From positions 1 to 64,000 of the forward strand of contig JAQJVL010002594.1 of NCBI GenBank assembly GCA_035578905.1: 64,000 nt of DNA, written 5' to 3'. A model generated the notes under the pieces. That model worked only from the letters and a program-made list of their open reading frames with translations. It was not told where the DNA came from and ran no database searches. The DNA is from Stictocephala bisonia (taxonomy: Eukaryota; Arthropoda; Insecta; Hemiptera; Membracidae). Both the position numbers and the translations under genes were made by a program. Below, in pieces: positions 21,093 through 33,089 of the stretch; position 1 is the stretch's first letter; the number at the start of each line of letters is the position of its first letter.

Positions 21093-23134
21093 ATCACCAT
21101 CACACGCTGTGAACTGTTTGCCGGAAGGTAAAGTAAACCTATTTTAGTCTATACCAGGATTGGCATTTTTTCTTTTCATTTGATATAAAGAGATGGAAAT
21201 AAAGAGAAAATATTTGCTGTATAGATGATTTCATAAGTAGTGGCGGAGTCATAAAATGAAAAAGAAAAAAAACATACACGCACACAATTCAGTTCTTCAG
21301 TCGCGTTGCCGAAAATCATGTAATAAGCCTACCTCACTCTCTGGCCGTTAACGAGTTGCGCGCAATCCTAGCTGCGATAATTGCGATGTCCCAAGAAGGC
21401 CCCAAACCAGTACTCGAGTTGCGCGCAATACCGATCTCAGGTAGTCTGTCCAGTCTTGGCCGCTCAAAAATGCAACTTAGACCTCAAGCTGTGCTATAGA
21501 AATATTTCCGTAAATATCTCAATCCGCCAAAAATAACTTAAATTTTCACAGGTCTGATTCCGAATAGCACCAAACTTATACTACAAAATAAGCACATATC
21601 TGCTTATATTCTGTTACTATTAAATTACAATAATTTTTAAACATGTATAGCCTATATCACTCCCCACAGTTCTAGAGTTGAAGTGTTTGGTTATTAAAAA
21701 AAGGTCTCTGTTCTTCTACTTAGGATTAATTTATCTCATTTGAAAGTGTATGCTTATCATTAATACGATATATATTTGTTTCAATTTGAAACCATACTAT
21801 TACAGTTCAAAATATGCGCAAAACCCAAATTTACATATTATTTTTTAACTATATTATTGTTTATTTGTAATAGTTATTTGTTTATATAGTTTTGTTAGTT
21901 CTTGGCATTGTTTGTTCTGTTCATTCTCAGTTGTGTAAATAAGTCATATTCGAATTGTTATAATTAAAAACGCCACAGAGTGCAGCTATAGTTAATTTTG
22001 TTATTATTTAGACAGTGGTTACTTAAAATTAGTTATTTCTTATGTTATTGCTGGTCACGCTACTTGTGAAGTGTTACCAGTGTAATTCCAAAATGTCTTT
22101 TCCAGAGAAATTGAAAATATAAATAAATTGCAGTTTATCCATACTTTCACATCTAGTAAAATAATAGTATGAAAAACAGATGTGTTAACTTTAATTATAT
22201 TCACCTTAGACATACTTTTTACAATGGTCTGATTCAATCAATGTTATAAAACGGTATTTTTTAAAGGGGGGCATAAACAAAATTGACAATAATTTCACAA
22301 CCTGATTAAAATAATGAAAATTGAACCTAAATAATCAGTAGTCTAGTTATATTCTATCACGATAATATTTCCCAGCATTATTCTATATAAATATCATAGG
22401 CCTATTTCAATATTTATTTTGTCAAAGAAATAAATAATGTCACATTTTTTAATATTTCACTATATTATATATTCCTGGAATATTTGCAGATTAATTTCAT
22501 AATTGAAAGGAGAGTCATTGATTGGATTTGAAAACAATTTATTTTTTAATCAATTACCGAATATGAAAAACTAATGATTGAGTACAACAGTCGATTTAAT
22601 CTCCTAATCGATGGTTAAAATGCAGTAAATAAAGATTTTTCAGATGGGCTAAATAATATGAAAATGTTTACTTAAATCAGCAGTAATTATCGCCAGCATT
22701 GCCGATAAGTTGGCAGTCTATTCAAGTGAGTCTATTTACAAATACACGGTGTGTTAATCATATAAATCAATATGGTGTTTTAATTTATTCAGTTATAAAT
22801 ATTTCTTTATTCAATATGAATGTCACACTGAGTTTTACTGTAATAGTATCAACACAGTATTCTTTATTATTCGAAAGAGATGCAAGCAAATATAAAAACA
22901 GAGAACCCGGATAAACGTTGGCAATATGGAATAACGTAAACAATTATCTAAGCAGGATGTTGTTTGTGTGTGGGACCTGAGGAAGGAGAGGGCGGGGCGG
23001 CTGTCTGGAGAATGGGAGAGTGGGTTAAGAGGAGGGAAGTGAGACAGAGACGGAAGAGCGTGCGAGAGAGAGGAAATAGATCTATGCGCAGCGCAGCGTG
23101 GGGCCTCAAAACAGTTTTGGGGCCTCGCCACAAC
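21093..23134. other. No recognisable gene; small repeats only
   Basis: GAGTTGCGCGCAAT occurs twice (about 21353 and 21417). A purine-rich stretch (22975-23085) is open in several frames but shows no protein-like features. The remainder is AT-rich. Confidence 0.4.
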
Positions 23135-23218
23135 TCTCCCATATGGATGGAGTATCTCTTTATATAGTAAAATCAATGGTGGTATTCACCCGCCCATACA
23201 CATACAGTGGTATTTATA
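23135..23218 (+). repeat. 36-bp minisatellite fragment with shared flank
   Basis: GGTGGTATTCACCCGCCC then CATACACATACAGTGGTATT: two cores about 36 bp apart. The left flank (GGATGGAGTATCT...TAGTAAAATCAATGG) is the inverse of the right flank of the array at 19245-19418. Confidence 0.8.
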
Positions 23219-23774
23219 CGAACAAAATGATCGTATTTATCCTGTTGTTTAACGCAATCTGCTTTACTCTCTTAATAGTGCAGGGACCATTCAACATTGT
23301 AAAGAAACAAAATGATCGTATCAATACCACATTTGTCGTACACACTGGTGACAAAAGCACTGATTGATTCATCATTTCAATTTCTTTATAATCAACTGTC
23401 AACCATTCACCACTCATATGAAAACACTTGAATAGAATATTTGAACAATAACAGTAACAACAATAAATTACGACAATATTTCTAATAATGTATTGTAAAA
23501 TCTTGAAAGTCAACAACTAAAACAACCACATTTAGTGAGAGAACAGTCGACTAAGCCGATGGTGTCAGGAGGTGATGTGTCATGAGTGAATGCATTTGGA
23601 TGGGAAAATTATTACTACAATAAGGTACAATATCATAAATACGTCTCATGACGGCCCTGCAGCGCCTTAATCTATCAATACGATTACTAGTCAAACGATT
23701 ATATGATGTGTTGCGCTAAAGTTTTCCTTTTATTAAGAGCTTAATGTTATTTTTCATCGTCTGATGACTAGCTC
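23219..23774. other. No recognisable gene
   Basis: Two copies of a short segment around AACAAAATGATCGTAT (about 23220 and 23307) flank this area's left part; nothing else supported. Confidence 0.4.
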
Positions 23775-23826
23775 AGTTACCCGGAGGCTCGGTTAATCGG
23801 GGCTCGGATAACCGAGATTCTACTGT
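23775..23826. mobile_element. pogo/Tigger-like terminal repeat (solo end)
   Basis: Reads into CTCGGATAACCGAGATTCTA followed by CTGTATA. Its complement, TACAGTAGAATCTCGGTTAT continuing CCGAGCCCCGATTAACC, is the typical start of pogo/Tigger-type elements. The partner end was not located; a similar ATTAACCGG...ATCCGGACAG stretch lies at 25389-25420. Confidence 0.6.
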
Positions 23827-23984
23827 ATATTAGAATAATTAATACTAGGGGACACCTCTGCACGCTACACCTGCCAACCCTGTCACTTGCTGAGCTCGTC
23901 GGCCAGTGACTTTTGACACAAAAGATATTAGGTTACTATTTTTTTTGCACAAAATAAATGTACACTCACCACTCAGAACATAAT

Positions 23985-24292
23985 TTTTCGAGAAACACTT
24001 AACATACACAGGAACTAAACTCTTTAACGCTTTGCCTGCATCAATAAGAGAGGACACTTGTGCCAGGTCGTTCGAACGGAGAGTTAGAGACTATCTTCTG
24101 GACGGGGCCTTCTATGGCGTTTGGGAGTATTGTCAGGCAGATGCTGACAGTAACCTGTAGAGTTGTATATAGATTTAGAATTAGTTAGTAATATTTTATT
24201 TTTAAGAACATTTTCGTTATGTAAACTGACTCATTTCATATAATTTTACATTATCAACGAAATAAAGAAGTTTGAGTTTCAGTTTGAGTTAG
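23985..24292 (+). pseudogene. LINE ORF2 C-terminus and 3' end
   Basis: The + strand frame GTKLFNALPASIREDTCARS...FERRVRDYLLDGAFYG up to a stop at about 24162 matches the conserved C-terminal module of CR1/jockey-like ORF2 proteins (G-x-LFN-x-LP...SF-x-R-x-L-x-x-YLL-x-x-x-FY). After the stop a short 3' UTR ends in AATAAAGAAGTTTGAGTTTC, the sort of tail at which such LINEs initiate reverse transcription. The copy is heavily 5' truncated. Confidence 0.85.
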
Positions 24293-24294
24293 TT

Positions 24295-24740
24295 GTTTCT
24301 GACAGCTTTAGCACCTACAAATCGTTTTCCTTTTATTGACGTTTTCACCATATAAACAGGATGAAATCAGCCAGCATGAGGTCAGGCGGGTAGGGAGGGT
24401 GTTCTAGCGTGGTATATGTGGAGCTTGACTAGGTAGTTACGTACTAAGAGGGATCGATGTGCAGGAGTACTGTCATGCAGCTAAATCCAGTTGTTTTCTG
24501 CTCATTTTTCAGACTGTTTCCTCCTAATTGCATCTCGTAAGTGCCTAAGAACTTTTGTGTAGCTAAATTTACCTCATATGCGATTTTATCAATCGTTATT
24601 CTTCAGTTTGCATGGACCGTTTTCCAAACTCGCTCAATGTTGTCATCTGTGGTTGCAGTCAAATGGCGTTCACTACGAGAGTCAACTTCCAATGTTCAAG
24701 AAAACATTTGTGACATTCGTAAAATTGGATTTGCTTCATC
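24295..24740 (-). pseudogene. mariner transposase remnant with internal deletion
   Basis: On the - strand the N-terminal HTH region reads HLTATTDDNIERVWKTVHAN followed by ITIDKIAYEVNLATQKFLG. After a deletion the catalytic C-terminal part appears as VLLHID then PAHRSLLVRNYLVKLHI and LEHPPYPPDL with a following ADF, in shifting frames. HHDNAPAH...HPPYSPDLAPCDF is the mariner DD34D signature. The second Asp of the triad (HHDNA) is in a damaged segment and the stretch between HTH and catalytic part is missing, so it is inactive. Confidence 0.8.
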
Positions 24741-25555
24741 ACCTCAACTCCGTATGCATGTCTGAACATTTTAAATATCTTTTGAGTCTTACCTAAAGAT
24801 GACTTTTGAGGTAAAACAAAAAATTTTATGTTTTTTAACAGTTCTTTAAATCATTTCTCAAAAAGCGACAATTTGAACACGCAAATACGTGAAAAGTAGT
24901 CTCCACGGGGGAACAATGGGGGCTAAGCGATACTCGCGCCCTCAGTACCATATCCCTTCTCCAGTACTAGTACTAGCTTTTAGACAACGAAATTCCCACT
25001 GGCAACCATGCAGTGGGACATCGATTGCGGGAACTTTTTTATTGTACCTTGTATATTATACATAATATACTATTTATTCTCATAAGCTGTATTACCTGTA
25101 AAACACTGTGAAATGTTTATTGTACAATGTCCTTAAAATGTTAAAATACGTAGTACAGTATAGTACACAATACAAATTACTAATACACACTTAAAATAAC
25201 TACAGTACTAGCCCTAACATTTTTTAACTACAGTACAGTATCTCTAGGAACGTAACCTCCAAACTTTCGTTTAAGTAAGATACCGGTAATGTGCCATTAT
25301 CTGTGGTTTCACAACCATTATCACAGTAACCCTCCGTGACATAATATTCACAGAAGTGGTTACTGTACTGTAATTTCCATGTACTTTGGATTAACCGGCC
25401 AAATAGTTATCCGGACAGAGGTTTGGTCACGTAGTGGCTGTTTAAGAGAGTGTAGTGGCTGTTTACTTTATAATAAAAATAAAATGGATTTTAGTAACTA
25501 CCAATCCAATCTCTTTTCACACCTTCTACATCTATTGCTGTATATTTTTTATATA
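24741..25555. other. No recognisable gene; Tigger-like subterminal stretch
   Basis: ATTAACCGG and ATCCGGACAG at 25389-25420 resemble pogo/Tigger subterminal sequence. GTAGTGGCTGTTTA occurs twice (about 25432 and 25454). Otherwise AT-rich. Confidence 0.35.
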
Positions 25556-27325
25556 TTAACCCTTATAAGGCCAACACTTTTTTTGGGTTATGTGTGTAAA
25601 AAGCCAGGTTTTAAATGAGTACTATTCCCTTGAAGGCTAAGGCATTTTTTAACGATTTGGTAGAAGTTCAGTAAATATTTTATTGCAAACTGATTTTTTA
25701 TCAAAATTACACATATTATACATCTACATCTTCCCCATTAAGTGCGCTTTTAAGAAAACAATATTATACCTAATGGTACTTATATTGAAAATATATAAAA
25801 ATTATATTATGTATGAAATAAAATACTTTTTTTGCTTTTTTTTGTTTTTGAGTTATTATGTACAATATTGAAGTTGAGTTTATATCAGTGTTACATTTAT
25901 ATTTCTAAAGCTAATTTTATTACTAACAAAATAAAACAAGTTTAAAGTACCTACCTATTATAAAAGTGACATTCTGAAATTTTCTATTATAGTCCACAAT
26001 GTGCAAAATTTTTCAAAAATGAAGGTAAAATAAAAATGTTTTAAACATATCCAATCTTGTCACTTGATTTGAGCATGTAAAGTCCACTTTGATACACTTA
26101 TTAAAAGAACAATATAAAGAAGCAGTTGAATGCCATAACTAATAAAATTACTAATATACTATTTACATTGCCATTTATTCAACAGCGATGCTCGCCAAAA
26201 CATAAAGGATGAATCCCTCTCTTACAATTTTTGCAGCAATATCTGTATCTCTTCCTAGGCCCACCAGCAGATGTACTTACTATGCTGCACACAGAGCAGT
26301 TTTTTTCCATTCGCCCTGGTAATTGTTCAATTCCGAACTGTTGATTGCCATCTCCACACTCCACTGGCCTAACCCGTTGTGTGCCTAAGAGTGGTTCATG
26401 AATCGCCAACCACTCTTCTGCCAAGGAATCTACAATGTCTGATTTATAAAAAAGTCATAATTTATATTGCTACCAGGATCATTGCTTTCAGAAAATATTT
26501 TCCATCCGGCATTAGCATCTTGCTCACCAATTGGACACTGAACATTATAAATTATATTATTATCAATTCTCTTTTGAGTACATACATCAGTAGGTGTAGG
26601 CCTAACATTCATAACTCTGAGTGGTCTACCTCTAGGCCTACCTTGTGATGCTGGTGGTTGTTCATCTTCTGATGACAAATCTAGATTTTGGTTTAGTGAG
26701 GGATCATAATCTGGGTCCTCATCAGTATCATCTACTATGTCCCTATCACAAAATAAAGAGCCATTAGACATATTTTCATACAATTCATCATCAACACTAT
26801 CCGATGAATCATTATTGTCAACAAACTGAACACCACTTGTTACAATATTGTTTATTAAAGTATTTTCACTGGTAGGAGAATTACCACGTCTTTTTTTGCT
26901 CATATTTATGTTTCACTTTAACTAATATATACAATAAAACAATAAAAAACACTCACAAACTCAGTAAAATACAATTTTATAATATAAACAAACACTTTCC
27001 ACAACAAAGATTCAGATGACACTGCCAGACGCCTAACCTAAACAACGCAACAGCAGACTTGCGATCTTTCAAAACAAAGGAACTTAGAAATAGGCGATAT
27101 CTATTCGGTGTTCCATGAAGATCACATGTTTCTCTATATCCTGAAAAAAAATCACAGCCTTTGGAATAATATAAAGCCAGTAAATTATTATATAGTGGGC
27201 AGGTGCCCATTACAGCCACCGGCCGCGACGCTGCATTTTACCGCGGGGAACTATTACCGCCGCCGGCTGTGAGGGTAACTTTTACCTCGGGAGTCTATTA
27301 CGGCCGTCGGACGTAAAAAGGTTAA
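25556..27325 (-). mobile_element. piggyBac-like element, internally deleted, 1.77 kb
   Basis: TTAA occurs at 25556-25559 and 27322-27325. The ends read TTAACCCTTATAAGGCC and, in complement, TTAACCTTTTTACGTCCG. A GC-rich subterminal block (27215-27310) has repeated CCGGC/GCCGG motifs. Transcription would run from the 27325 end. The element retains transposase N- and C-termini but not the DDE core, so it is a deletion derivative that would depend on a full copy elsewhere. Confidence 0.9.
26179..26903 (-). pseudogene. piggyBac transposase lacking the catalytic core
   Basis: The start at 26903 (MSKKRRGNSPTSENTL) opens an acidic N-terminal region rich in Asp, Glu and Ser (DDTDEDPDYDPS) with a basic GRPRGRPLR patch. 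It runs into a stop near 26430. The remaining frame (26179-26424) carries EEWLAIHEPLLGTQRVRP and the C-terminal cysteine-rich domain CSVC...CCKNCKRGIHPLCFGEHRC, which binds DNA ends and zinc in this family. The roughly 350-residue DDE region is gone and the two parts are out of frame. Confidence 0.9.
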
Positions 27326-28157
27326 GAAAATTAATTTATGTTTGTCAGTTTGATTTGATTAAAGTTTATGGATTAACTGTCACAGTAGAGTTAGGGTTAA
27401 GGCTATTATATACTCTTTTTAGCGCCATATTGCAATTTTTGTTTAGTTTCAATATTTTTAATTTTTACTCCTTAATCTGAATTTATTTTAGTCCTCTTTT
27501 TTAAAAGTTATGACAAATATTTCATATATTTTACAATTTATTTAATATATATCTTTATGAATATTTATATTTAATCGATGATACAATTATTTCATAAATA
27601 CTAAAACAATTTAGTATTTATGAAAAGTCAATTTGACTCAAATCCTAAAATTGCTACTCACACACCCCTATAATAAAGTTAGTAGAGTTCCCTCTTGTTT
27701 TTCATATGAAGAGATGTGAAGTCTCTTGAATATTTAAGTGTTATAATTTTGTCTATTTCGGTTGCATATAACATGTAGGCTTATAACTTGGGGACATTCA
27801 CCTCATGTTGGTCAACTCTTGGCTCAACAAAAAGAAACCATATAACATTTTAGGGCACTTTGTTTTTAAGAATCAAGTAATCACTGAATTGTATAATTAA
27901 TTAATAAGCTGTCACGATTACCTTCTATCGTGAGTTATCTGATGCCCTTTCGTTTTAGTCTATTAGATAATAAATTCTGGCCTAGTGCCTTAAACCCAGA
28001 CTTATATTTGTGTGTACAGATTTAGAATAGTTAAAAGCATTTTATTTTTAATGTATACTTAGTTGAAATAGTGTTTCTTACTTCAATAAGTACAGAATTA
28101 TTGAATGGGTAATAGGTGTATACATTACTGCCTGAAGGTGAAATATCCATTACTCAC
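27326..28157. other. MBIP-like intron sequence, no gene seen
   Basis: AT-rich; no supported exon or repeat. Confidence 0.4.
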
Positions 28158-28314
28158 CTGCCAAATGACTGAAAGAGTCTTTCTTACGCACAAGGACTGC
28201 ATCAATGCGTGCACAGTTCTGACTGAGATCAGTTGGGCCACAGAAGTCTAGCACATTATTAATGTCAGCCTGGGCACGTTTATGTTGTAGAAACTGCTCA
28301 ATTCTTAACCGTAC
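28158..28314 (-). CDS. MBIP: MBIP-like gene, central exon
   Basis: The - strand acceptor TTGTCTGTCAG and donor GTGAGTA bound 157 nt open only in the phase that starts with a whole codon. The product VRLRIEQFLQHKRAQADIN...NVLDFCG...SQNCARIDAVLVRKKDSFSH closely matches the MBIP core as I recall it (RRIEAFI-x-RKQAEINENNVREFC...NSCARTDAIF...SH). MBIP is a subunit of the ATAC histone acetyltransferase complex. In Drosophila the homologous region is fused behind a molybdopterin-synthase MoaE domain. Upstream exons coding MoaE were not found here. The exon ends after one base of a codon, fitting the exon at 12873-12949. Confidence 0.8.
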
Positions 28315-28509
28315 CTGACAGACAACATAAATATGTAATACAGATATGATTTAATTTATTTTAGGAATTACCAATTCAACACTGAATATTTTTATGTACA
28401 TATGCTTGGTTTACAGACAATATTTGACTTATCTTGACAGATGTAACATTGCATGGATAAACAAAAAAAGTATGTAATCAAGATGGATCTAAGGCCATTT
28501 TAGGGAGGT

Positions 28510-29606
28510 AGGAAATGAGCCACCATTATGATCTTGGAAATCATGTCTAACAAAAAAACTTTAAACATGGAACTTAACTTGTTTTTAGAGACAAATACAT
28601 ATTTCGAATTTAAAAAAACAGCTGTCATTTTCCAATATGGTGGTTAACTTTGTTGTTTTCTTAAAGAACACTCTGTATTTTATGGTTGTTTCAGATAGAA
28701 ATAGTAATTTTAAGACTTTTTTATTCTTAGCAGTTTTTTTTATATTTTACTTAATAATGTATATATGAGAGCTCAAAGTGCTCAGATTTCTAGGGTGCTT
28801 GCCATTAGGATAACATTTTTTTAAATATACATTTAAAAAAATATCTAATCTGCAAGCATTACAATAAACATAATTGGAAATACATGCCTGTTTTTTTTTT
28901 TTCAAGATTAACAGAATAGTGTATATACAGTATGTACAGTAGTGTATACACAGAAATTTAAATAAATATGTTACTATTTTGTCATAGATAAATTAATGTT
29001 GGCAGCATTGTTATCATTATAAGCTGTTTAAGTCAACTTCCAATAGAGATCGACAGCTGTATTAGAAGTTGACACAAACAGCTGGTAATGGTAACAGTGC
29101 TGCCAAATCAATTATTTATCTGTGACAAAATATTAATCCTATTTGTTAAAATTATTATATATCATAATACACTATTCTGTTAATCTTAAAAAAGAATGCT
29201 AGACATACATTTTCCAATTATGTTTTTTGTAATGATTGCAAATTAGATATTTTTTTGAATATCTGAAGGTTAGATATAATAGATTGATGATATTTTTAAA
29301 AATGTTATCTCACTGGTAAGCTCCATAAGGAATCTGAACATTTTGAGCTCTCTATGTTATTACTTAAAATATTGAAAAACTGCTAAGAATAAAAGTATTA
29401 AAATTACTATTTCTATCTGAAACAACCATAAAATACAGGGTGTTCTATAAGAAAAAACAAAATTGACCACCATATTGAAAAATGGCTGCCGTTTTTTTAA
29501 TTTGAAATGTGTATTTGAAATTATCTCTAAAAACAAGGTAAGGTTCCCCATTTTAAGTTTTTTGTTAGACTTATGGTTTCCAATAAAATGGTAGCCCATT
29601 TAAAAA
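28510..29606. mobile_element. 1.1 kb foldback element, nearly all palindromic
   Basis: Two inverted arms of about 540 bp meet around 29053, where GTCAACTTCCAAT and ATTAGAAGTTGAC face each other. Matched blocks include ATATGGTGGT, CTGTATTTTATGGTTGTTTC, AGATAGAAATAGTAATTTTA, GAGCTCAAA, ATAACATTTTT, TAACAGAATAGTGTAT and GGCAGCA. The arms have diverged, but the order is preserved throughout. ACACCCTGTAT-type motifs, common at ends of insect MITEs, lie internally (about 28668, 29436) and just outside the right arm (29610). No coding capacity. Confidence 0.85.
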
Positions 29607-29760
29607 AGACACCCTGTATATATCCTTCCTTGACTTGCCTTTGTTATATAGGGAACCAAGGAAAGTAGGGAAGCCAGAAAAAACTGTCAATAGATAACAC
29701 ATAAATGTTTGGTTAACAGATTCACACTTTCATGTGTATGGTTGTTTACAATGTTCTTAC

Positions 29761-30539
29761 TTAACATATTGGACGTGGCCCGGTCATCGGCGACCGGGCG
29801 GAAGCCAAGCGTGGGTAGCGTGCCGGTTGCCGGTGGGGGGCAAGGCGCATTCGTTTCAATATATTCAGCGTGGTCCAGCCACTCATGCGGTGTGGTTGAT
29901 TCTTGCATAGCCACCTGGTAGAATAATTGGCGTAATATTAGTCGTATTGGTTTTAGTTTCGGGCGGGTGGCGGTACCGGTAGCCGGGCAAGTTATTTGTT
30001 TCACATTGTGTTTTTTGAATGTTGTTTGTTTTGTGATTGTGTTTCTGTGTTTTTATAACATTGTATAATATGTTTCTAAAACCTGTAGAATACGTTGGAA
30101 AAACAAAAAAGATAAAAAAACTACGTACTACTGTGAGACATGTCCTGACAAGCCTGGTCTTTGCTTAGGCCAGTGCTTCGATGAGTTTCATGGATAAAAA
30201 CAAGAAAAGGAGACTGGTGGGAGTGTATATAATGTATATAGTTAAATAAAAATTAAGTGTCAGTTTAAAGAAATATGTTTATTCGACATAACATCTAACA
30301 GTGGCAGCTTGAGGAGAACTGACAATATCAGCTAATGCATAGAGGCATTCGCGGGTGGCAGCCCGGTCGCCGGCGACCGATGGATCCAACATGGACAATT
30401 TAACCCATATCCTTCCAGAAATCGATGTTCAACAATGAATCCTGAATTGTTATATCTAAAGGTAAGTCTTTTTGTAAATATCATAATTTAGCCACCGGGG
30501 TAGGTTTTAGCCAAGTTGGTACCGCAGTCAATGTGTTAA
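29761..30539 (+). mobile_element. piggyBac-like deletion derivative
   Basis: Left end TTAACATATTGGAC at 29761; right end in complement TTAACACATTGACTGC at 30539, the common insect piggyBac-type terminus. An alternative right TTAA is at 30400-30403. GC-rich subterminal blocks (29778-29830; 30355-30385) both contain the CGGCGACCG motif in palindromic context. It carries only the transposase tail. Confidence 0.75.
30102..30197 (+). pseudogene. piggyBac transposase cysteine-rich C-terminus
   Basis: The frame KKTTYYCETCPDKPGLCLGQ followed by CFDEFHG and stop TAA is the C-terminal cysteine-rich domain of a piggyBac transposase (YYC-x-x-CP...GLCL-x-x-CF-x-x-FH). The rest of the protein is absent. 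Confidence 0.85.
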
Positions 30540-32596
30540 TCGTACCTATGTCTTATTTTTTTCATTTAAAATAATCTAATGAGACACTTCTTCCACTAAG
30601 TTTATTTTCACTTACAATAGCCTCTTATCTCAACAGTAAAAAAAAAAAAACAAAATGGATAAAAAAGAGTATTTGAATTATAAATTCTGTTTTATATTCA
30701 ACATATTCAGTAACGTTTTTATTAGGGTAAAAATAAAACATTTGAGAGAAAACATGGCTTTATTAAATTATCTGTTTAATATAATTTGGGCTATGAAGCT
30801 CAATAGACAGTATATTTACCATAAACGAAGTACCATTAAACAGTTTTTGGGATGAAATGCCATCAAGGTAGCATTATCTATGGTCTAAGGTAGCATAGTT
30901 ACTAAAATGTCAAAGGGCAAGGGGAGTGCACACAACTTAAGCGCAATAACAAGGTCATATAAATCCTACATTTCCCTTAGAAGATGAACAATTAGTGGAA
31001 TCGAGGAGACTGAAATGCATGTGGGGAGAGAAAGTTAAATAGGGGTTATTTAATTTGGTTACAATTTATTCACTTATTAGTGGACAATAAAATCTGTAAT
31101 AAACAAAATTGAATCATTACATTAAAGAATTAATCTGCAATTTTGATTTCCCAACTAATACAATTTGAACATTGAGAAAAATATCCTCTAAGAAGCCCTA
31201 AAATAAACCTCTGTATCCTGAACTTAAAATATTTCATGTACATCACGCTTTGTGTTGCATTCAATACCTTCTCAAGTTACTGTTCTCTCCTTCCTTAAGC
31301 TACAACTAATATCTGCATTATATGATGAATGAAATGGATTATAATTCTGATATACCTAAACAGCTGTTTGAAATTATTTATTAACATTTAATATCTGCTC
31401 TGTGTTTTTCCGTTTTGTTATTATGTGTTGATTTAAAGAATATTGTTGACAGATGTTAAGTATTAGACAGTTTATTGTTGTAGGAAAATAATTGTACAGT
31501 AAATTTGTGCTTTCAGTTAAAGTTTATAAGAACCTAAAACGTTTAGTTTAATTATTATTTCCACCGAACTAATTAATCTCTTGTAAAAATCTATAATGAG
31601 TAGAAAAGTGCAATTGTACTTTACAATTAATCTTTTTCAATTTGATCAAGCAATCGGTGAATCCAACGAATTTTCACTTTAGTTACAAGTAATATAATGT
31701 TTGTAAGTTGTTCAGTTCTTCAATAACAAGTTTTTAAAGTTATTTATGCAGTTTCTTGTCACCAAACAAATTTGGATCATTTTGCTTGAAATGGGTCTAG
31801 AATTGGCTATATTTTCACAAGATATGGTTTTATTCCGCAGAAATAACTTATTTCCCTGAAAAATTTGAAAAAACCAATGTCACAACTTTTAGTATTTTTG
31901 TCATATTTCCATTAATTTAAATGGTATTTTAATCATCTTTTTTATTTTGATTTGTTTTATGCACTGAATACTAATTTGAAAACTATTTTGGTATATTAGT
32001 ACTATTTCTCGAGATATAATTGAAAAACTACTATCGTGTCGAATCGCGACTAGCAGCCATTACGCGATCATTATATATATGTATATGTATATATACAACA
32101 ACTATTAATCACAAAAACCGAATTCACTTATATGCCTGCCGGAGTGACGGCCGGCAGGCCATCACGGAGGCCAAAAACTCGAATTTAACGCAAATTACGA
32201 ATCTTTGTTGAGTAAATAGACATTTAGATTATGTTTGGTTAAGTCAGTAAAAGATGCATTTTTCAGGCTGAAAAAATAATTTTTCTACAAAACCAGGTTA
32301 TGTTTGTGTTCCAGCATCAAAGACACGAGAAATGAAAAAAAAGTTGTTGAAAAAAGTTATCTGATAGTAAAAAGTTTGTTTTTTTACTATCAGATAAAAA
32401 ACTAGTTTTTCGATTTTTCGGTAAAAAACGAGTTTCCACGGATGAAATCAAGCTCCTAAAGAGATATAAACTAATAATTCACCACTTTTTCAACAAGAAA
32501 TCATTTTTTCAGGGGTAGCAAGAAAGTGCATAATTACCTTTATTAATCAGACTACAATCTAAGGTCTTGTGCACAGAAGTGATAAAACTAACCTAC
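30540..32596. other. MBIP-like intron sequence; one GC hairpin
   Basis: AT-rich; no supported exon. GCCTGCCGG (32134-32142) and CCGGCAGGC (32151-32159) form a GC hairpin next to a TATATGTATATG tract. Confidence 0.45.
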
Positions 32597-32702
32597 CTCA
32601 CTCATTGAAGCATTGACTTGAATCAAGTCTTGAGGAATATCTTCATCCATGCTTTTGAATGTACTAAGGATGTAGTGACTTTTTTGACTTCGTGTATTTC
32701 AA
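32597..32702 (-). CDS. MBIP: MBIP-like gene, upstream exon with probable start codon
   Basis: On the - strand the acceptor CTACATTTTAG and donor GTAGGT bound 106 nt. The frame that joins exon 28158-28314 in phase 0 has ATG at 32650 and encodes MDEDIPQDLIQVNASMSE. The same frame has a stop right after the acceptor, so either the ATG is the true start and the rest is 5' UTR, or a more internal acceptor (ATCCTTAG at about 32667) is used and coding continues upstream. The DIPQDLIQ-x-x-AS-x-x-E stretch before the RI-x-x-F motif looks like the linker preceding the MBIP core. The start therefore remains uncertain. Confidence 0.55.
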
Positions 32703-33089
32703 CTAAAATGTAGAAAGGAGTATGAGTATGAAGGTATATGAACTAATTAGATTACTATATTTTAAGTTTTTCAATCAGTAATATTAAAAATTCAGTTACT
32801 GTATATTAAATTAGGTACAGAAAATGTAACATTTTTACAATATCTTTCACGAATATAAGACAGGAAATAAAGTAATTGTAATGTTGCAAAAATTTAACAA
32901 GTATTGCTGTAATTTTTATAAAATTTACTAGTGAAACTAAATTATACATAGAGCACATATATAGATTCCCCTCTGCCCCTGGAACCCCTACATGTGCTAA
33001 GTATAACATGCAAGGTTTTCTACCCGACCCATTCATAGAGAGGGAACTAAATGTTTTAAGAAAGAATTGAAAGCAACAAAATAATTATA

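Noticed and set aside
22835..23176. Open frames over a purine-rich region
   Set aside because: Low-complexity composition keeps frames open on both strands; no motif or splice context.
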